The notes: generated by a model not told the origin, from the letters alone. A stretch of DNA of 64,000 nucleotides from Streptomyces zagrosensis (GCF_014203645.1 NZ_JACHJL010000002.1:434001-498000); one strand, 5' to 3'. Positions 33,647 to 43,537 are shown, counted from the stretch's first letter. Numbers and translations are program-made.

Positions 33647-36469
33647 ATGAGCGAGCACCGTCGCAAGCCGCCGCAGCCCCAGGGCGGCGGACGAGCAGCG
33701 GCCCGGCGCGCCGCGCCGCAGCAGCCGTCAGGCCGCCGTGCAGCGCCACCGCGCAGCAGCACGGGGTCGGGCTCCGATCCATACGAGTCACCAGAAGCAG
33801 AACAGCCAAGCGGCGGCAGGGCCGAATCCCGCCGCGCGGCCCGTGGCGGCAGTGGCCGCCGCCGGGCTGGGGGCGGAGGAGCCGCGGCTGGGGCCGGCGC
33901 CGGTGCAGCCCACGGGGCCGCCGGTGCCGATCAGCCCGGCGGGCACGGCAGCGGTGGCCCTGGCGGCCCCGGCGGTGGCCGCCGGGGTGCAGGCCCTGCC
34001 GGAGGCGGCCGTGGACGCGGTCGCGGGGCGAGCGGTCCAGGCCGTACCAAAAAGCGATTCATCGACTATCCGAGAATGGGCAAGCGCGGTTTTCGGCGCT
34101 GGGTTCCCTCCTGGAAGCTGGTCACCGGCGCCTGCTTCGTCTTCCTCGCGCTGTTGGTCGGCGCCGTGGGGATCGCGCTGATGGTGGTGAAGGTGCCCAC
34201 AGCGCAGGCCGCTTCCAAGACGCAAAAGAACGTCTACTACTGGAAAGACGGCAAGCAGATGGTCGTCTCCGGCGGTGGCGACCTCAACCGTCAGATCGTG
34301 CCGCTTTCCAAGATTCCCAAGTCGATGCGTAACGCGGTCATCGCCGCCGAAAACGCCTCGTTCTACGATGACGCCGGCGTTGACCCGGTGGGCGTCGCGC
34401 GCGCCGTGGTCAACATGGCCAAGGGCGGCCAGACGCAGAGTGGCTCGACCATCACCCAGCAGTTCGTGAAGAACACCTATCTGGGCCAGGAACAGACGCT
34501 CAAGCGCAAGGTCACCGAGCTGTTCATCTCGATCAAGGTGGGTGCCACCAAGGACAAGGACGACATCCTGGAGGGCTACCTCAACACCGCCTACTACGGC
34601 CGTGGTGCGTATGGAATCCAGGCGGCGGCCCGCGCGTTCTACGACAAGGACTGCGAGGACCTGACCACCAGCGAGAGCGCGTTCCTCGCGGCCACGCTCA
34701 ACGGCCCCAACCTCTACGACCCCGCTGGCGGCACTGGGCTTGCGGCCACCAAGGAGAAGAACCGCAAGCGGGCCGAGGCCCGCTGGTCGTGGACGCTGGA
34801 CCGCGAGGTGAAGGTGGACCGGCTCTCCGGGGAGGAGCGGAACAAGATCACCAAGTTCCCCGAGCCGCAGAAGCCGAAGCTGGCGACGAACAAGGGCGGC
34901 CAGATCGGCTACCTCACCGACCTCGCCGACAGGTACATCATCAACCACTCCGGCATCTCCAAGGCCGAGCTGGACCGGGGCGGGTACCAGATCCACACCA
35001 CCTTCGACCGCCATAAGATGAAGGCGTTGGAGAAGACGGTCCAAAAGGTCTCCAAGGAGAACATCAAGCCCGGTCAACGCCCGCAGGACAAGCATGTCCA
35101 GTTCGGCGGGGCGTCGGTGGAACCAGGGACCGGCAAGATCGTCGCCGTCTACGGCGGCAAGGACGCGCTGGAGCACTACACCAACAACGCGGACGACACC
35201 GGTGTCCAGGTCGGCTCCACGTTCAAGCCGTTCGTGCTGGCAGCGGCCATGACAGACGGCAAACGCAACCCCGCCCTCGGCCCCGACCAGGACAAGTCAG
35301 AGCGCACCCTCGTCTCGCCCAAGAGCATCTACGACGGTGACAACAAGGTCACGTTGCGGGATTACACGGGCAAGGTGTGGCTCGACAAGGACAACAAGGA
35401 ATGGCACCAGCGCAACGATGGGGACGAGAGCAGGGGCCCCATCGATCTGCGCACTGCCATGCAGTTCTCGGTGAACACGCCATTCATCCAGCTCGGCATG
35501 GACGTCGGTACCGACAAGGTCCGTGACGCGGCGCTCGCGGCCGGGCTCAGCAAGGAGCAACTGGCCTCCATCACACCGACGTTCTCGCTCGGTACCTCCT
35601 CGCCCAGCGCGATCCGACTCGCCACTTCGTATGCGACCTTCGCGGCCAGCGGCAAGCAGGCGGAACCGTACTCGGTGACCAAGGTCGAGCGGGACGGGGC
35701 GGAGGAGTACGCGCACAAGGACGAGATCGAGCAGGCCTTCGATACGAACGTCGCGGACAACGTCACCGACGTGCTCAAGACCGTCGTGGAGGACGGAACC
35801 GGCACCTCCGCGCAGATCGGCCGCGAGGCAGCGGGCAAGACCGGCACCACCGACGACAACAAGTCGGCCTGGTTCGCCGGGTACACCCCGCAGCTGTCCA
35901 CCGCGATCGGCATGTGGCGCGTGGACGACCAGGCCAAGAACCAGAAGTTCCTGCCCATGTACGGCGTCGGTTCGGATACCGGCTCGGAGAGCATTCACGG
36001 TGCGTCGTATCCGGCGAAGATCTGGGCCGGATACATGAAGGAAGCACTCAAGGGCGAGAAGAAGCTGACCTTCCCGGAGCCGTCCCCGATCGGCGACAAG
36101 ATCTACGGTGATGGCGCCAGGCCGACTCCTACCGCTGGCCCGACCGCGTCTGAGACGGAGGCAACGACGGAACCGACTCCGTCGAAGTCCGTGACACAGT
36201 CTCCGTCCGATACGCCGACGACGCCAACGACACCGACGACACCGACAACACCGACGACGCCGACGACGCCGCCGACCTCCCCCAGCACCTCCTGCGGGCC
36301 CCTCGACCCGGACTGTGGTAATACCGGTGGACCCGGTGGTGACCCGGGCGGCCCGGGCGGTGGTGATCCGGGCGGACCCGGTGGCGGCCCCGGTGGGTCG
36401 AGCGATCCGGGCGGGCCTGGCGGCGACACGGGAAGACCGGGCGGAGGCGACGGCGGAGGCTGGTTCTAG
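33647..36469 (+). CDS. Class A penicillin-binding protein (transglycosylase/transpeptidase)
   Basis: Bifunctional PBP of 940 residues polymerising lipid II and cross-linking stem peptides. Residues 1-150 form a basic Gly/Arg/Pro-rich cytoplasmic tail. The transmembrane helix is about 157-181. The GT51 domain has AAENASFY (catalytic Glu235), GGSTITQQ-like SGSTITQQFVKNTYLG and RKVTELFISI. The transpeptidase motifs are S524TFK, S608VN and K731TG. The C-terminal tail (about 821-940) is a Thr-Pro tandem run followed by Gly-Pro-Asp repeats, probably wall-embedded. ATG 33647 with GAGGAG upstream is preferred over an open frame from 33512. Confidence 0.95.
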   Translation: MSEHRRKPPQPQGGGRAAARRAAPQQPSGRRAAPPRSSTGSGSDPYESPEAEQPSGGRAESRRAARGGSGRRRAGGGGAAAGAGAGAAHGAAGADQPGGHGSGGPGGPGGGRRGAGPAGGGRGRGRGASGPGRTKKRFIDYPRMGKRGFRRWVPSWKLVTGACFVFLALLVGAVGIALMVVKVPTAQAASKTQKNVYYWKDGKQMVVSGGGDLNRQIVPLSKIPKSMRNAVIAAENASFYDDAGVDPVGVARAVVNMAKGGQTQSGSTITQQFVKNTYLGQEQTLKRKVTELFISIKVGATKDKDDILEGYLNTAYYGRGAYGIQAAARAFYDKDCEDLTTSESAFLAATLNGPNLYDPAGGTGLAATKEKNRKRAEARWSWTLDREVKVDRLSGEERNKITKFPEPQKPKLATNKGGQIGYLTDLADRYIINHSGISKAELDRGGYQIHTTFDRHKMKALEKTVQKVSKENIKPGQRPQDKHVQFGGASVEPGTGKIVAVYGGKDALEHYTNNADDTGVQVGSTFKPFVLAAAMTDGKRNPALGPDQDKSERTLVSPKSIYDGDNKVTLRDYTGKVWLDKDNKEWHQRNDGDESRGPIDLRTAMQFSVNTPFIQLGMDVGTDKVRDAALAAGLSKEQLASITPTFSLGTSSPSAIRLATSYATFAASGKQAEPYSVTKVERDGAEEYAHKDEIEQAFDTNVADNVTDVLKTVVEDGTGTSAQIGREAAGKTGTTDDNKSAWFAGYTPQLSTAIGMWRVDDQAKNQKFLPMYGVGSDTGSESIHGASYPAKIWAGYMKEALKGEKKLTFPEPSPIGDKIYGDGARPTPTAGPTASETEATTEPTPSKSVTQSPSDTPTTPTTPTTPTTPTTPTTPPTSPSTSCGPLDPDCGNTGGPGGDPGGPGGGDPGGPGGGPGGSSDPGGPGGDTGRPGGGDGGGWF

Positions 36470-36733
36470 CCGCAGCTCAGAGCCGGGGAACTCCCTCGGG
36501 GCGCCGTGAGACAGCACAGCGACGATGCACAGGGCGGGTCCGTTCGCGGGCCCGCCCTGTGGCGTTGCGGGGCGGCCCGACGCTGTGGCGTTGCTGGATC
36601 AGCCCCGCCGTGCGGCATAGCTGGCTCGGCTCGGCCCGGTGGGAGGCTGTTGAGCCGTGCCCATTGCGTGCCCAAGCCCCTCCTGCCGCCGACCCTCGAT
36701 GCCGCCGAACGGCTCGTACGGCAGGATGTGCGC

Positions 36734-38278
36734 ATGACGAGCGTCAACGGCCCCCACTCCAGCGGCACCGCCGCCCGGAATCCCGTACGGCCCACCGCCG
36801 AGGACGAGGTGGCCGCCGCGGGCAGCGAGCTGATCGGCGGGCCCATCGGGCGGCGAGCGCTGCTCGGCGTGAACTGGTGGACGCCGGTACGGATCATCGC
36901 GCTCGTCGCGATCGGCATGTTCGCCCTCGGCATGGTGCAGAAGGTGCCCTGCTACAACGGTGGCTGGTTCTTCGGAGCGACCAGCCAGTACACGCACGCC
37001 TGTTACTCGGACATTCCGCACCTGTACGGCGGACGCGGCTTCGCCATCGACCTCGTCCCGTACTTCGACCGCATCCCGCAGAACGTCTCCGGCGGCATGG
37101 ACTACCTCGAATACCCGGTGCTGACCGGGCTGTTCATGGAGGTCGCCTCCTGGCTTACGCCGCACGGCGGCAGCAGCCAGCACCGGGCCCAGATCTACTG
37201 GCTCGTGAACTCCGGAATGCTGATGATCTGCACAGCGGTCATCGCCGTCTGCGTCTCCCGCACCCACCGGACCCGCCCGTGGGACGGGCTCCTTGTGGCC
37301 CTCTCACCCGCGTTCGCGCTGACCGCCACCATCAACTGGGACCTGTTCGCCGTCGCCCTGACCGCCGCCGCCATGCTGATGTGGTCCCGTAGCCGCCCGC
37401 TGGCCGCCGGCGTCCTGCTTGGCTTGGCCACCGCCGCCAAGCTCTACCCGGTGCTGATCCTCGGCCCGATCTTCCTGCTCTGTCTGCGGGCCGGGCGCTG
37501 GCGCGCATGGTGGGCGGCCACCGCCGGCGCGCTCGCAGCGTGGCTCGTGGTGAACCTGCCGGTCATGCTCACCCAGGACCAGCAGGGGGACCTGGCGATC
37601 AGGGAGGGCTGGAAGAAGTTCTACACCTTCAGCCAGGAGCGACCCGTGGACTTCGGCTCCATCTGGCTGATCATCTCGCAGCGCACCGGCGACCCGCTGG
37701 AGGACGCCAACACCTACGGCACGCTCCTGATGCTCGTCGCCTGCGCCGGCGTCGCCGCCCTCACCCTGTGCGCCCCGCGCCGCCCTCGGCTGGCGCAACT
37801 CGCGTTTTTGGTCGTCGCCGCGTTCATCGTGACCAACAAGGTCTACTCACCGCAGTACGTGCTGTGGCTGATCCCGCTGGCCGTGCTCGCGCGGCCCCGC
37901 TGGCGCGACTTCCTCATCTGGCAGGCGGGAGAGGTCCTGTACTTCGTGAGCATCTGGATGTACCTGGCGTACACCGGCAGCGGCGACAAACACCAGGGCC
38001 TGCCCACCGAGGGCTATCAACTGGCCATCGTGCTGCACCTGCTCGGCACGCTGTACCTGTGCGCGGTGGTCATCAGGGACGTGCTGCTGCCCGAGCGTGA
38101 TCCCGTTCGCCTGGACGGCTCCGATGACCCGTCGGGCGGTGTGCTGGACGGAGCGCCGGACGCGTTCGCTCTGCGCAGGTGGCGACGGGACAGCGGCAGC
38201 GGGAAAGGCGTAGCGCAGGGCTACGTGAGTTGGGGCTCGTCCGGGGCCGGACCGCACGGCAGTACCTACCGGGAGTAG
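36734..38278 (+). CDS. GT87-family membrane glycosyltransferase (polyprenyl-phosphate sugar donor type)
   Basis: A 514-residue polytopic membrane protein with about ten hydrophobic segments, the first near residues 48-65 (TPVRIIALVAIGMFALGMV). The luminal segments MDYLEYPVLTGLFMEVASWL and INWDLFAVALTAAAML carry the acidic residues expected of GT-C enzymes, and AAKLYPVLILGPIFLL is the GT87 signature-like region. It probably transfers mannose or another sugar from a polyprenyl phosphate to an envelope acceptor (family inference). ATG 36734 has AGGA eight bases upstream. It follows the PBP gene by 264 bp. Confidence 0.82.
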   Translation: MTSVNGPHSSGTAARNPVRPTAEDEVAAAGSELIGGPIGRRALLGVNWWTPVRIIALVAIGMFALGMVQKVPCYNGGWFFGATSQYTHACYSDIPHLYGGRGFAIDLVPYFDRIPQNVSGGMDYLEYPVLTGLFMEVASWLTPHGGSSQHRAQIYWLVNSGMLMICTAVIAVCVSRTHRTRPWDGLLVALSPAFALTATINWDLFAVALTAAAMLMWSRSRPLAAGVLLGLATAAKLYPVLILGPIFLLCLRAGRWRAWWAATAGALAAWLVVNLPVMLTQDQQGDLAIREGWKKFYTFSQERPVDFGSIWLIISQRTGDPLEDANTYGTLLMLVACAGVAALTLCAPRRPRLAQLAFLVVAAFIVTNKVYSPQYVLWLIPLAVLARPRWRDFLIWQAGEVLYFVSIWMYLAYTGSGDKHQGLPTEGYQLAIVLHLLGTLYLCAVVIRDVLLPERDPVRLDGSDDPSGGVLDGAPDAFALRRWRRDSGSGKGVAQGYVSWGSSGAGPHGSTYRE

Positions 38279-38362
38279 CGCGCCCGGGCCCCGCGTGGCC
38301 GCACGACAGTGGTACGGGGCGCACGACACAGCCCCGCACGGGAGAAGTCCTGTGTACGACGC

Positions 38363-38387
38363 AGCCCCGCACGAGAAGTGCGGGGCT
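38363..38387. terminator. Convergent terminator hairpin
   Basis: AGCCCCGCAC (38363-38372) and GTGCGGGGCT (38378-38387) form a perfect 10-bp stem with a GAGAA loop, between the GT87 gene and the leftward racemase-like gene. A partial direct repeat of CAGCCCCGCACG lies about 30 bp upstream. Confidence 0.75.
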
Positions 38388-38509
38388 TGCGTGTCTCGCG
38401 GCGCGGCCGTACGTGAGCCCGCCGCGTAGGCGGGCTCTCTTCGGCTCGGCCCGGCTGCGCCGCGTCTTCGTCCCCGCTGCGCCGCGGCGAAGCCGGCGTA
38501 CGGGTGCGG

Positions 38510-39541
38510 TCAGCGATCCAGTATGCGGTCGTACTGGGTCGTGGTGTGGCGCAGGCTGGCCACCAACTCGTCGCCCACCTGTGGCGCCGCCACGTCGCTG
38601 GGGACGAACAGGATGGAGACCTGCATGTGTGGCGGCTCGGCGAACCAGCGCTGCTTGCCGGCCCAACTGAACGGGGACAGGTTGCGGTTCACGGTCGCCA
38701 GGCCCGCGCGGGCCACGCCCTTGGCGCGCGGCATCATGCCGTGCAGCGCCTTCGGGGCCTCAAGGCCCACACCGTGCGAGGTGCCGCCCGCGACGACGAC
38801 GAGGTAGCCGTCGCCCGCTGTCTTTTGCTGGCGGTAGCCGAAGCGGTCACCCTTGGCGACCCGAGTGACGTCGAGCACCGAGCCGCGGTACTCCGTCGCG
38901 TCGTGGTCGCCCAACCAGAGGCGGGTGCCGATACGGGCGCGGAAACGGGTCTGTGGGAACTGCTGCTGAAGCCGGGCCAGTTCGTCCGCCTTGAGGTGGC
39001 TGACGAACATCGTGTGCAGCGGCAGCCGCGCCGCGCGCAGCCGGTCCATCCAGAAGAGGACCTCTTCCACCGCGTCGGAGCCGTCGGTGCGGTCCAGGGG
39101 CAGATGGATGGCGAAGCCCTCAAGGCGCACGTTCTCGATGGCCGCGTGCAGCTTCGGCAGGTCCTCCTCGGTGACCCCGTGCCGCTTCATGCTGCTCATG
39201 ACCTCGATCATCACGCGGGCGTTGACCAGCCCATACACGCCATCAACCGAGGAGACTGAGCGAATCACCCGGTCCGGCAGCGGGACCGGCTCCTCGCCGC
39301 GCCGAAACGGGGTGAGGACCAGCAGGTCGCCGCTGAAGGTGTCCTTCATGCGCGCGGCCTCGTAGGTGGTGCCGACCGCGAGGATGTCGGAGCCCATGCG
39401 GGTGGTCTCCTCGGCCAGCCGGTCATGGCCGAAGCCATAGCCGTTGCCCTTGCACACCGGGACCATGCCAGGGAATTGCTGGATGACGCTCTGTTGGTGG
39501 GCCCGCCACCGCGCGGTGTCAACGTAGAGAGTGAGCGCCAT
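38510..39541 (-). CDS. Alanine-racemase-like PLP protein, divergent
   Basis: A 343-residue protein of the alanine racemase (fold III PLP) N-terminal family. The PLP lysine is in MVPVCKGNGYGFGHDRL (Lys31), matching the V-V-K-A-x-A-Y-G-H-G motif of Alr. The usual C-terminal domain motif with R-x-S-M-D appears only as HMQVSILF, so the acidic residue is missing, and the second-half catalytic Tyr is not evident. It may be a racemase of another substrate or a non-racemising paralogue. It lies 160 bp downstream of the FemX-like gene, a conserved envelope neighbourhood in streptomycetes. ATG 39541. Confidence 0.75.
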   Translation of the reverse strand: MALTLYVDTARWRAHQQSVIQQFPGMVPVCKGNGYGFGHDRLAEETTRMGSDILAVGTTYEAARMKDTFSGDLLVLTPFRRGEEPVPLPDRVIRSVSSVDGVYGLVNARVMIEVMSSMKRHGVTEEDLPKLHAAIENVRLEGFAIHLPLDRTDGSDAVEEVLFWMDRLRAARLPLHTMFVSHLKADELARLQQQFPQTRFRARIGTRLWLGDHDATEYRGSVLDVTRVAKGDRFGYRQQKTAGDGYLVVVAGGTSHGVGLEAPKALHGMMPRAKGVARAGLATVNRNLSPFSWAGKQRWFAEPPHMQVSILFVPSDVAAPQVGDELVASLRHTTTQYDRILDR

Positions 39542-39701
39542 GGCTGGAGGGGGACCTTTCTCGTCAGTCGGCTCAGGTATCAGCTAATAGTCGGTACGGG
39601 ATACGGAGTTGGCCGGGCCTGGTGGGCAGGGCGCGGGGTGGGTGCGCCGAAGCGGGACGGTCGCGCAGTGCGTACGGCCTGCCGGGCCCGGAACCCGGGC
39701 C

Positions 39702-40820
39702 TTAGCGACGGGACATATACATGTCGAGCGCCTTGTGTAGCAGCTTGTTCAGCGGGAAGTCCCACTCCCCCAGATACTCGGCTGCCTGCCCACCGGTGCC
39801 GACCTTGAACTGGATAAGGCCGAAGAGGTGGTCGCTCTCGTCGAGTGAGTCGCTGATGCCGCGCAGGTCGTACACGCTGGCGCCCAGTGCGTACGCGTCC
39901 CGCAGCATCCGCCACTGCATCGCGTTCGAGGGGCGTACTTCCCGCTTGTGGTTGGCAGATGCGCCGTACGAGTACCAGACGTGCCCACCCACGATCAGCA
40001 TCGTCGCGGCGGCCACCGCCTCGCCTTCGTGCATGGCGAAGTACAGCCGCATCCGGTTGGGGTCCTCGGTGTTGAGGGCCGTCCACATGCGCTGGAAGTA
40101 GCTGAGCGGGCGCGGGCGGAAGTGGTCGCGCTCGGCGGTGATCTCGTACAGCCGCTGCCATTCGCCCAGGTGCTCGTAACTGCCCTGAACGACCTCGACA
40201 CCCGCCTTCTCGGCCTTCTTGATGTTGCGCCGCCACAGCTGGTTGAAGCCCTTGTGGACGGACTCAAGCGAACGGTTTTCCAACGGCACCTGGAAGACGT
40301 AGCGCGGCTGTACGTCACCGAAGCCGGCGCCACCGTCCTCGCCCTGCTGCCAGCCCATCTTCCGTAGCCGATCGGCGACCTCGAAGGCGCGCGGCTCGAT
40401 GTGGGTGGCCTCGACATCACGCAGCCGCTTGACGTCCGGGTTCTGAATGCCCGACTTGATCGCGGCGGCGTCCCAGCGCCGGATGATCACGGGTGGGCCC
40501 ATCTTCACCGAGAACGCGCCCTGCCGCTTGAGGTGCGCGAGCATCGGGCGCAGCCAGTCCTCCAGGTTCGGCGCGTACCAGTTGAGCACCGGGCCCTCGG
40601 GCAGGTAGGCCAGGTACCGCTTGATCTTGGGGAGCTGTCGGTAGAGCACCAGGCCCGCGCCGACCAGCTGGCCCGTGCTGTCGAACCAGCCCAAGCTCTC
40701 CGAGCGCCACTCCGTCTTGACGTCTGCCCACGCCGGGACCTGCATGTGGCTCGCCGACGGCAGACTCTGGATATACGCCAGATGCTGCTCTCGGCTGATG
40801 GTCCTCAGGGTCAGGCTCAT
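39702..40820 (-). CDS. femX: FemABX-type peptidoglycan bridge-forming aminoacyltransferase
   Basis: A 372-residue Fem transferase with two GNAT-like halves. It has MQVPAWADVKTEWRSE in the first half, FNQLWRRNIKKAEKAGVEV joining the domains, and HVWYSYGASANHKREVRPSNAMQWRMLRDA in the second half; these are family hallmarks. FemX in S. coelicolor adds the first Gly to the third-residue diaminopimelate of lipid II, and this gene occupies the syntenic place. It starts at ATG 40820 after GGAGC; the racemase-like gene follows it on the same strand. Confidence 0.92.
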   Translation of the reverse strand: MSLTLRTISREQHLAYIQSLPSASHMQVPAWADVKTEWRSESLGWFDSTGQLVGAGLVLYRQLPKIKRYLAYLPEGPVLNWYAPNLEDWLRPMLAHLKRQGAFSVKMGPPVIIRRWDAAAIKSGIQNPDVKRLRDVEATHIEPRAFEVADRLRKMGWQQGEDGGAGFGDVQPRYVFQVPLENRSLESVHKGFNQLWRRNIKKAEKAGVEVVQGSYEHLGEWQRLYEITAERDHFRPRPLSYFQRMWTALNTEDPNRMRLYFAMHEGEAVAAATMLIVGGHVWYSYGASANHKREVRPSNAMQWRMLRDAYALGASVYDLRGISDSLDESDHLFGLIQFKVGTGGQAAEYLGEWDFPLNKLLHKALDMYMSRR

Positions 40821-40989
40821 TGCGGGGGCTCCTCGGCAGGTGTGTCCCCAGGGTCGGGGCTCCGGCTCTCGCGGCGAAGCCTACTGCGACAGGGCACGCC
40901 GCCGGCCCGGCGTAAGGCGAACAGGGCGGTGGGGGCGTGGGCGGACGCCGATGGACGCTGGTGGAAGCGTCGTGGGCTGGCATGGCGGG

Positions 40990-41044
40990 GCCGCGGCCCG
41001 CATGCGGGCCGCGGCTGATGGGGAGTAGCCCGCATGGCGGGCTA
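40990..41044. terminator. Two adjacent palindromes downstream of the small membrane protein gene
   Basis: A 26-bp perfect palindrome (left half GCCGCGGCCCGCA 40990-41002, right half 41003-41015) is followed by the hairpin TAGCCCGC-ATG-GCGGGCTA (41026-41044). They lie just after the leftward gene ending at 41065 and probably act as its terminator. Confidence 0.65.
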
Positions 41045-41064
41045 CGGCTGAAGGGGAGTGGGCG

Positions 41065-41382
41065 TCAGCCCAGCACGCCGCCGAAGAGGCCGCCGCGCGC
41101 CATGCCGAGGAAGAAGCCCACGGCCGCCGCGCCAAGACCGATGATCAGCACGAACCGCTCGGCCGTCGTGGCCGAGATGAATTGCCCCCAGGCGCCGGTG
41201 ATGATGCCGACCAGACCGGTCCAGGAGCTGATCAGGTGCAGGTCGTGGAACATCGCTGTGACGAAGGCCACCACACCAAGGACGACGGTCGCCGCGGCGA
41301 AGGTGTTCTGCACGGGATGTGGCTTGCCGTCGGTGTCGAGAAAGGAGAGGAGACCGTGCTGGGAACGCGCTGCATGGGCCAT
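41065..41382 (-). CDS. Small membrane protein of unknown function
   Basis: A 105-residue protein with three hydrophobic segments near residues 26-45 ([20 protein letters not shown]), 50-66 ([19 protein letters not shown]) and 73-95 ([23 protein letters not shown]). The N-terminus ([24 protein letters not shown]) is cytoplasmic-looking. No named family is recalled, although small proteins of this type are found between femX and rpsF in streptomycetes. It starts at ATG 41382, divergent from rpsF. Confidence 0.75.
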   Translation of the reverse strand: MAHAARSQHGLLSFLDTDGKPHPVQNTFAAATVVLGVVAFVTAMFHDLHLISSWTGLVGIITGAWGQFISATTAERFVLIIGLGAAAVGFFLGMARGGLFGGVLG

Positions 41383-41632
41383 GGGGCACCTCCGGTCCTG
41401 CGAGGGACGCGGGGCGGCGCAGGGTAGCGCCGCTCACACTGATTGCCTCCAGATTGCGGGCAAGCACGGCCGGATTTCAACCGGAAGCACAGCGGCGGGT
41501 AGTGTGGACCGTCTGCGCCGGTGTCTGACCGGGGTCCCCACGGGGAACTCGTTACGTACCCGGTGCTACGCATCACGACCCTCCTGCCACGGAACGACCG
41601 TGGCCGCTGAGTCCAAAGGAGGTGGGTTCCAC
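41383..41632 (+). promoter_or_regulatory. rpsF leader region
   Basis: A 250-bp region upstream of rpsF. It contains GC-rich structured segments including the hairpin CCACGG-AACGA-CCGTGG (41587-41603) about 10 bases before the ribosome site AAAGGAGGTG (41615-41624). rpsF leaders in many bacteria bind the S6:S18 complex for autoregulation; whether this one does is not shown. Confidence 0.4.
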
Positions 41633-41923
41633 ATGCGTCACTACGAGGTGATGGTCATCCTCGACCCCGATCTTGAGGAGCGCGCTGTCGCCCCCCTGAT
41701 CGAGAACTTCCTCTCCGTCGTCCGTGAGGGCAACGGCAAGGTCGAGAAGGTCGATACCTGGGGCCGTCGTCGTCTCTCGTACGAGATCAAGAAGAAGCCT
41801 GAGGGCATCTACTCGGTCATCGACTTGCAGGCCGAGCCTGTGGTCGTCAAGGAGCTCGACCGCCAGATGAACCTGAACGAGTCGGTCCTTCGGACCAAGG
41901 TCCTCCGCCCCGAGATGCACTGA
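41633..41923 (+). CDS. rpsF: 30S ribosomal protein S6
   Basis: A 96-residue S6 protein beginning [17 protein letters not shown], with [20 protein letters not shown] and the C-terminal [17 protein letters not shown] 41633 has the near-perfect AAAGGAGGTG. It is the first gene of the operon rpsF-ssb-rpsR-rplI. An open frame extends far upstream but is not coding. Confidence 0.98.
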   Translation: MRHYEVMVILDPDLEERAVAPLIENFLSVVREGNGKVEKVDTWGRRRLSYEIKKKPEGIYSVIDLQAEPVVVKELDRQMNLNESVLRTKVLRPEMH

Positions 41924-42003
41924 CCGCGTAAGCGTTCAGCGGCGATCGGGTCGCGTTTCGAGTAGCAAGCAGCCAGCAGCACACCCGCCGAGAGGTTCAT
42001 CCA

Positions 42004-42609
42004 ATGGCAGGCGAGACCGTCATCACGGTCGTCGGCAATCTCGTAGACGACCCCGAGCTGCGCTTCACCCCGTCTGGTGCGGCGGTCGCGAAGTTCCGCG
42101 TCGCGTCCACTCCCCGCACCTTCGACCGCCAGACCAATGAGTGGAAGGACGGCGACAGCCTCTTCCTCACCTGCTCGGTCTGGCGCCAGGCAGCAGAGAA
42201 CGTCGCCGAGTCGTTGCAGCGCGGCATGCGCGTCATCGTGCAGGGCCGACTGAAGCAGCGGTCCTACGAGGACCGTGAGGGCGTCAAGCGCACGGTCTAC
42301 GACCTGGACGTCGATGAGGTCGGCCCCAGCCTGCGCAACGCCACGGCGAAGGTCACCAAGACCTCCGGCAAGGGCGGCCAGCAGGGTGGCGGCTTCGGCG
42401 GCGGCGGCCAGCAGGGCGGCGGCGGTGGCGGTGGCTGGGGCGGTAGCTCCAGCGGCGGCCAGCAGGGCGGCGGCGGGGCTCCCGCCGACGACCCCTGGGC
42501 GACCAGCGCTCCGGCCGGCGGTGGCCAGCAGGGTGGTGGCGGTGGCTGGGGCGGTAGCTCCGGCGGCGGCCAGCAGGGCGGCGGCTACTCGGACGAGCCG
42601 CCCTTCTAG
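42004..42609 (+). CDS. ssb: Single-stranded DNA-binding protein
   Basis: A 201-residue SSB. The OB fold (1-115) has [33 protein letters not shown] and the aromatic DNA-contact segment [13 protein letters not shown] Gly/Gln-rich linker (about 118-195) with GGGQQGG-type repeats leads to the acidic C-terminal tip SDEPPF that recruits partner proteins. It starts at ATG 42004 in the rpsF operon, 80 bp after rpsF. Confidence 0.97.
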   Translation: MAGETVITVVGNLVDDPELRFTPSGAAVAKFRVASTPRTFDRQTNEWKDGDSLFLTCSVWRQAAENVAESLQRGMRVIVQGRLKQRSYEDREGVKRTVYDLDVDEVGPSLRNATAKVTKTSGKGGQQGGGFGGGGQQGGGGGGGWGGSSSGGQQGGGGAPADDPWATSAPAGGGQQGGGGGWGGSSGGGQQGGGYSDEPPF

Positions 42610-42663
42610 AGCGTGAGCTCTTGAGGGCGATTACCCCCTTCTTGATCACACAGGAGAAAAACC

Positions 42664-42900
42664 ATGGCGAAGCCGCCTCCGCGCAAGCCGAAGAAGAAGG
42701 TCTGCGCGTTCTGCAAGGACAAGACCGTGTACGTGGACTACAAGGACACGAACATGCTGCGGAAGTTCATTTCCGACCGCGGCAAGATCCGTGCCCGCCG
42801 CGTCACCGGCAACTGCACGCAGCACCAGCGTGACGTCGCTACGGCTGTGAAGAACAGCCGTGAGATGGCGCTGCTGCCCTACACCTCGTCTGCGCGATAA
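42664..42900 (+). CDS. rpsR: 30S ribosomal protein S18
   Basis: A 78-residue S18 with CAFCKDK (Cys13 and Cys16) and a further Cys in [26 protein letters not shown], the zinc-binding-like C+ type. Actinobacteria often carry a second, Cys-less S18 under zinc control elsewhere; none is in this window. ATG 42664 follows AGGAGAAAAACC. Confidence 0.97.
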   Translation: MAKPPPRKPKKKVCAFCKDKTVYVDYKDTNMLRKFISDRGKIRARRVTGNCTQHQRDVATAVKNSREMALLPYTSSAR

Positions 42901-42918
42901 GGGAAGGGTGACCGACAG

Positions 42919-43365
42919 ATGAAGATCATCCTTACCCACGAGGTCTCCGGCCTCGGCACCGCGGGCGACGTCGTTGACGTCAAGGACGGCTACGCTCGTA
43001 ACTACCTGGTCCCGCGCGGTCTCGCGATCCGCTGGACCAAGGGTGGCGAGAAGGACGTCGAGCAGATCCGTCGCGGTCGCAAGATCCGCGAGATCGCCAC
43101 GATCGAGCAGGCCAACGAGATCAAGTCGCGGCTTGAGAACTTGAAGGTTCTGCTGGCGACTCGCGCTGGCGAGGCCGGCCGACTGTTCGGCTCGGTGACT
43201 CCGGCTGACATCGCTTCGGCGATCAAGTCCGCCGGTGGCCCGGACGTGGACAAGCGTCGCGTCGAGCTCCGTACGCCGGTCAAGACGCTGGGCGCCCACG
43301 AGGTGTCCGTGCGTCTGCACCCCGAGGTCTCGGCCAAGGTCGGCATCGAGGTTGTCGCGGCGTAA
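42919..43365 (+). CDS. rplI: 50S ribosomal protein L9
   Basis: A 148-residue L9, beginning [32 protein letters not shown] (the family signature), with a central helix and a C-terminal domain ([29 protein letters not shown]). It is the last gene of the rpsF operon, 18 bp after rpsR, and is followed by a strong terminator. Confidence 0.98.
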   Translation: MKIILTHEVSGLGTAGDVVDVKDGYARNYLVPRGLAIRWTKGGEKDVEQIRRGRKIREIATIEQANEIKSRLENLKVLLATRAGEAGRLFGSVTPADIASAIKSAGGPDVDKRRVELRTPVKTLGAHEVSVRLHPEVSAKVGIEVVAA

Positions 43366-43389
43366 CGGCTGCGCTCAGTAGAGCAAAAG

Positions 43390-43421
43390 AAGGGGCCGCA
43401 CCCTGCGGGGTGCGGCCCCTT
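43390..43421 (+). terminator. Terminator of the rpsF-rplI operon
   Basis: A 14-bp perfect stem AAGGGGCCGCACCC (43390-43403) pairs with GGGTGCGGCCCCTT (43408-43421) around a TGCG loop, 24 bp after the rplI stop. Confidence 0.9.
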
Positions 43422-43523
43422 CTGCGTGCGACCCCGCAAGGGATTTCGCGTGGGGTGCTGCGTGAGCCCGGGTGGGGCACCCGTTGCGCCGGGTCCGAGC
43501 CGATCTTGGTGGGCGTCGGGTCC

Positions 43524-43537
43524 GTTTCACGTGAAAC
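43524..43537. other. parS site
   Basis: Perfect GTTTCACGTGAAAC, intergenic, first of a triplet. Confidence 0.97.
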
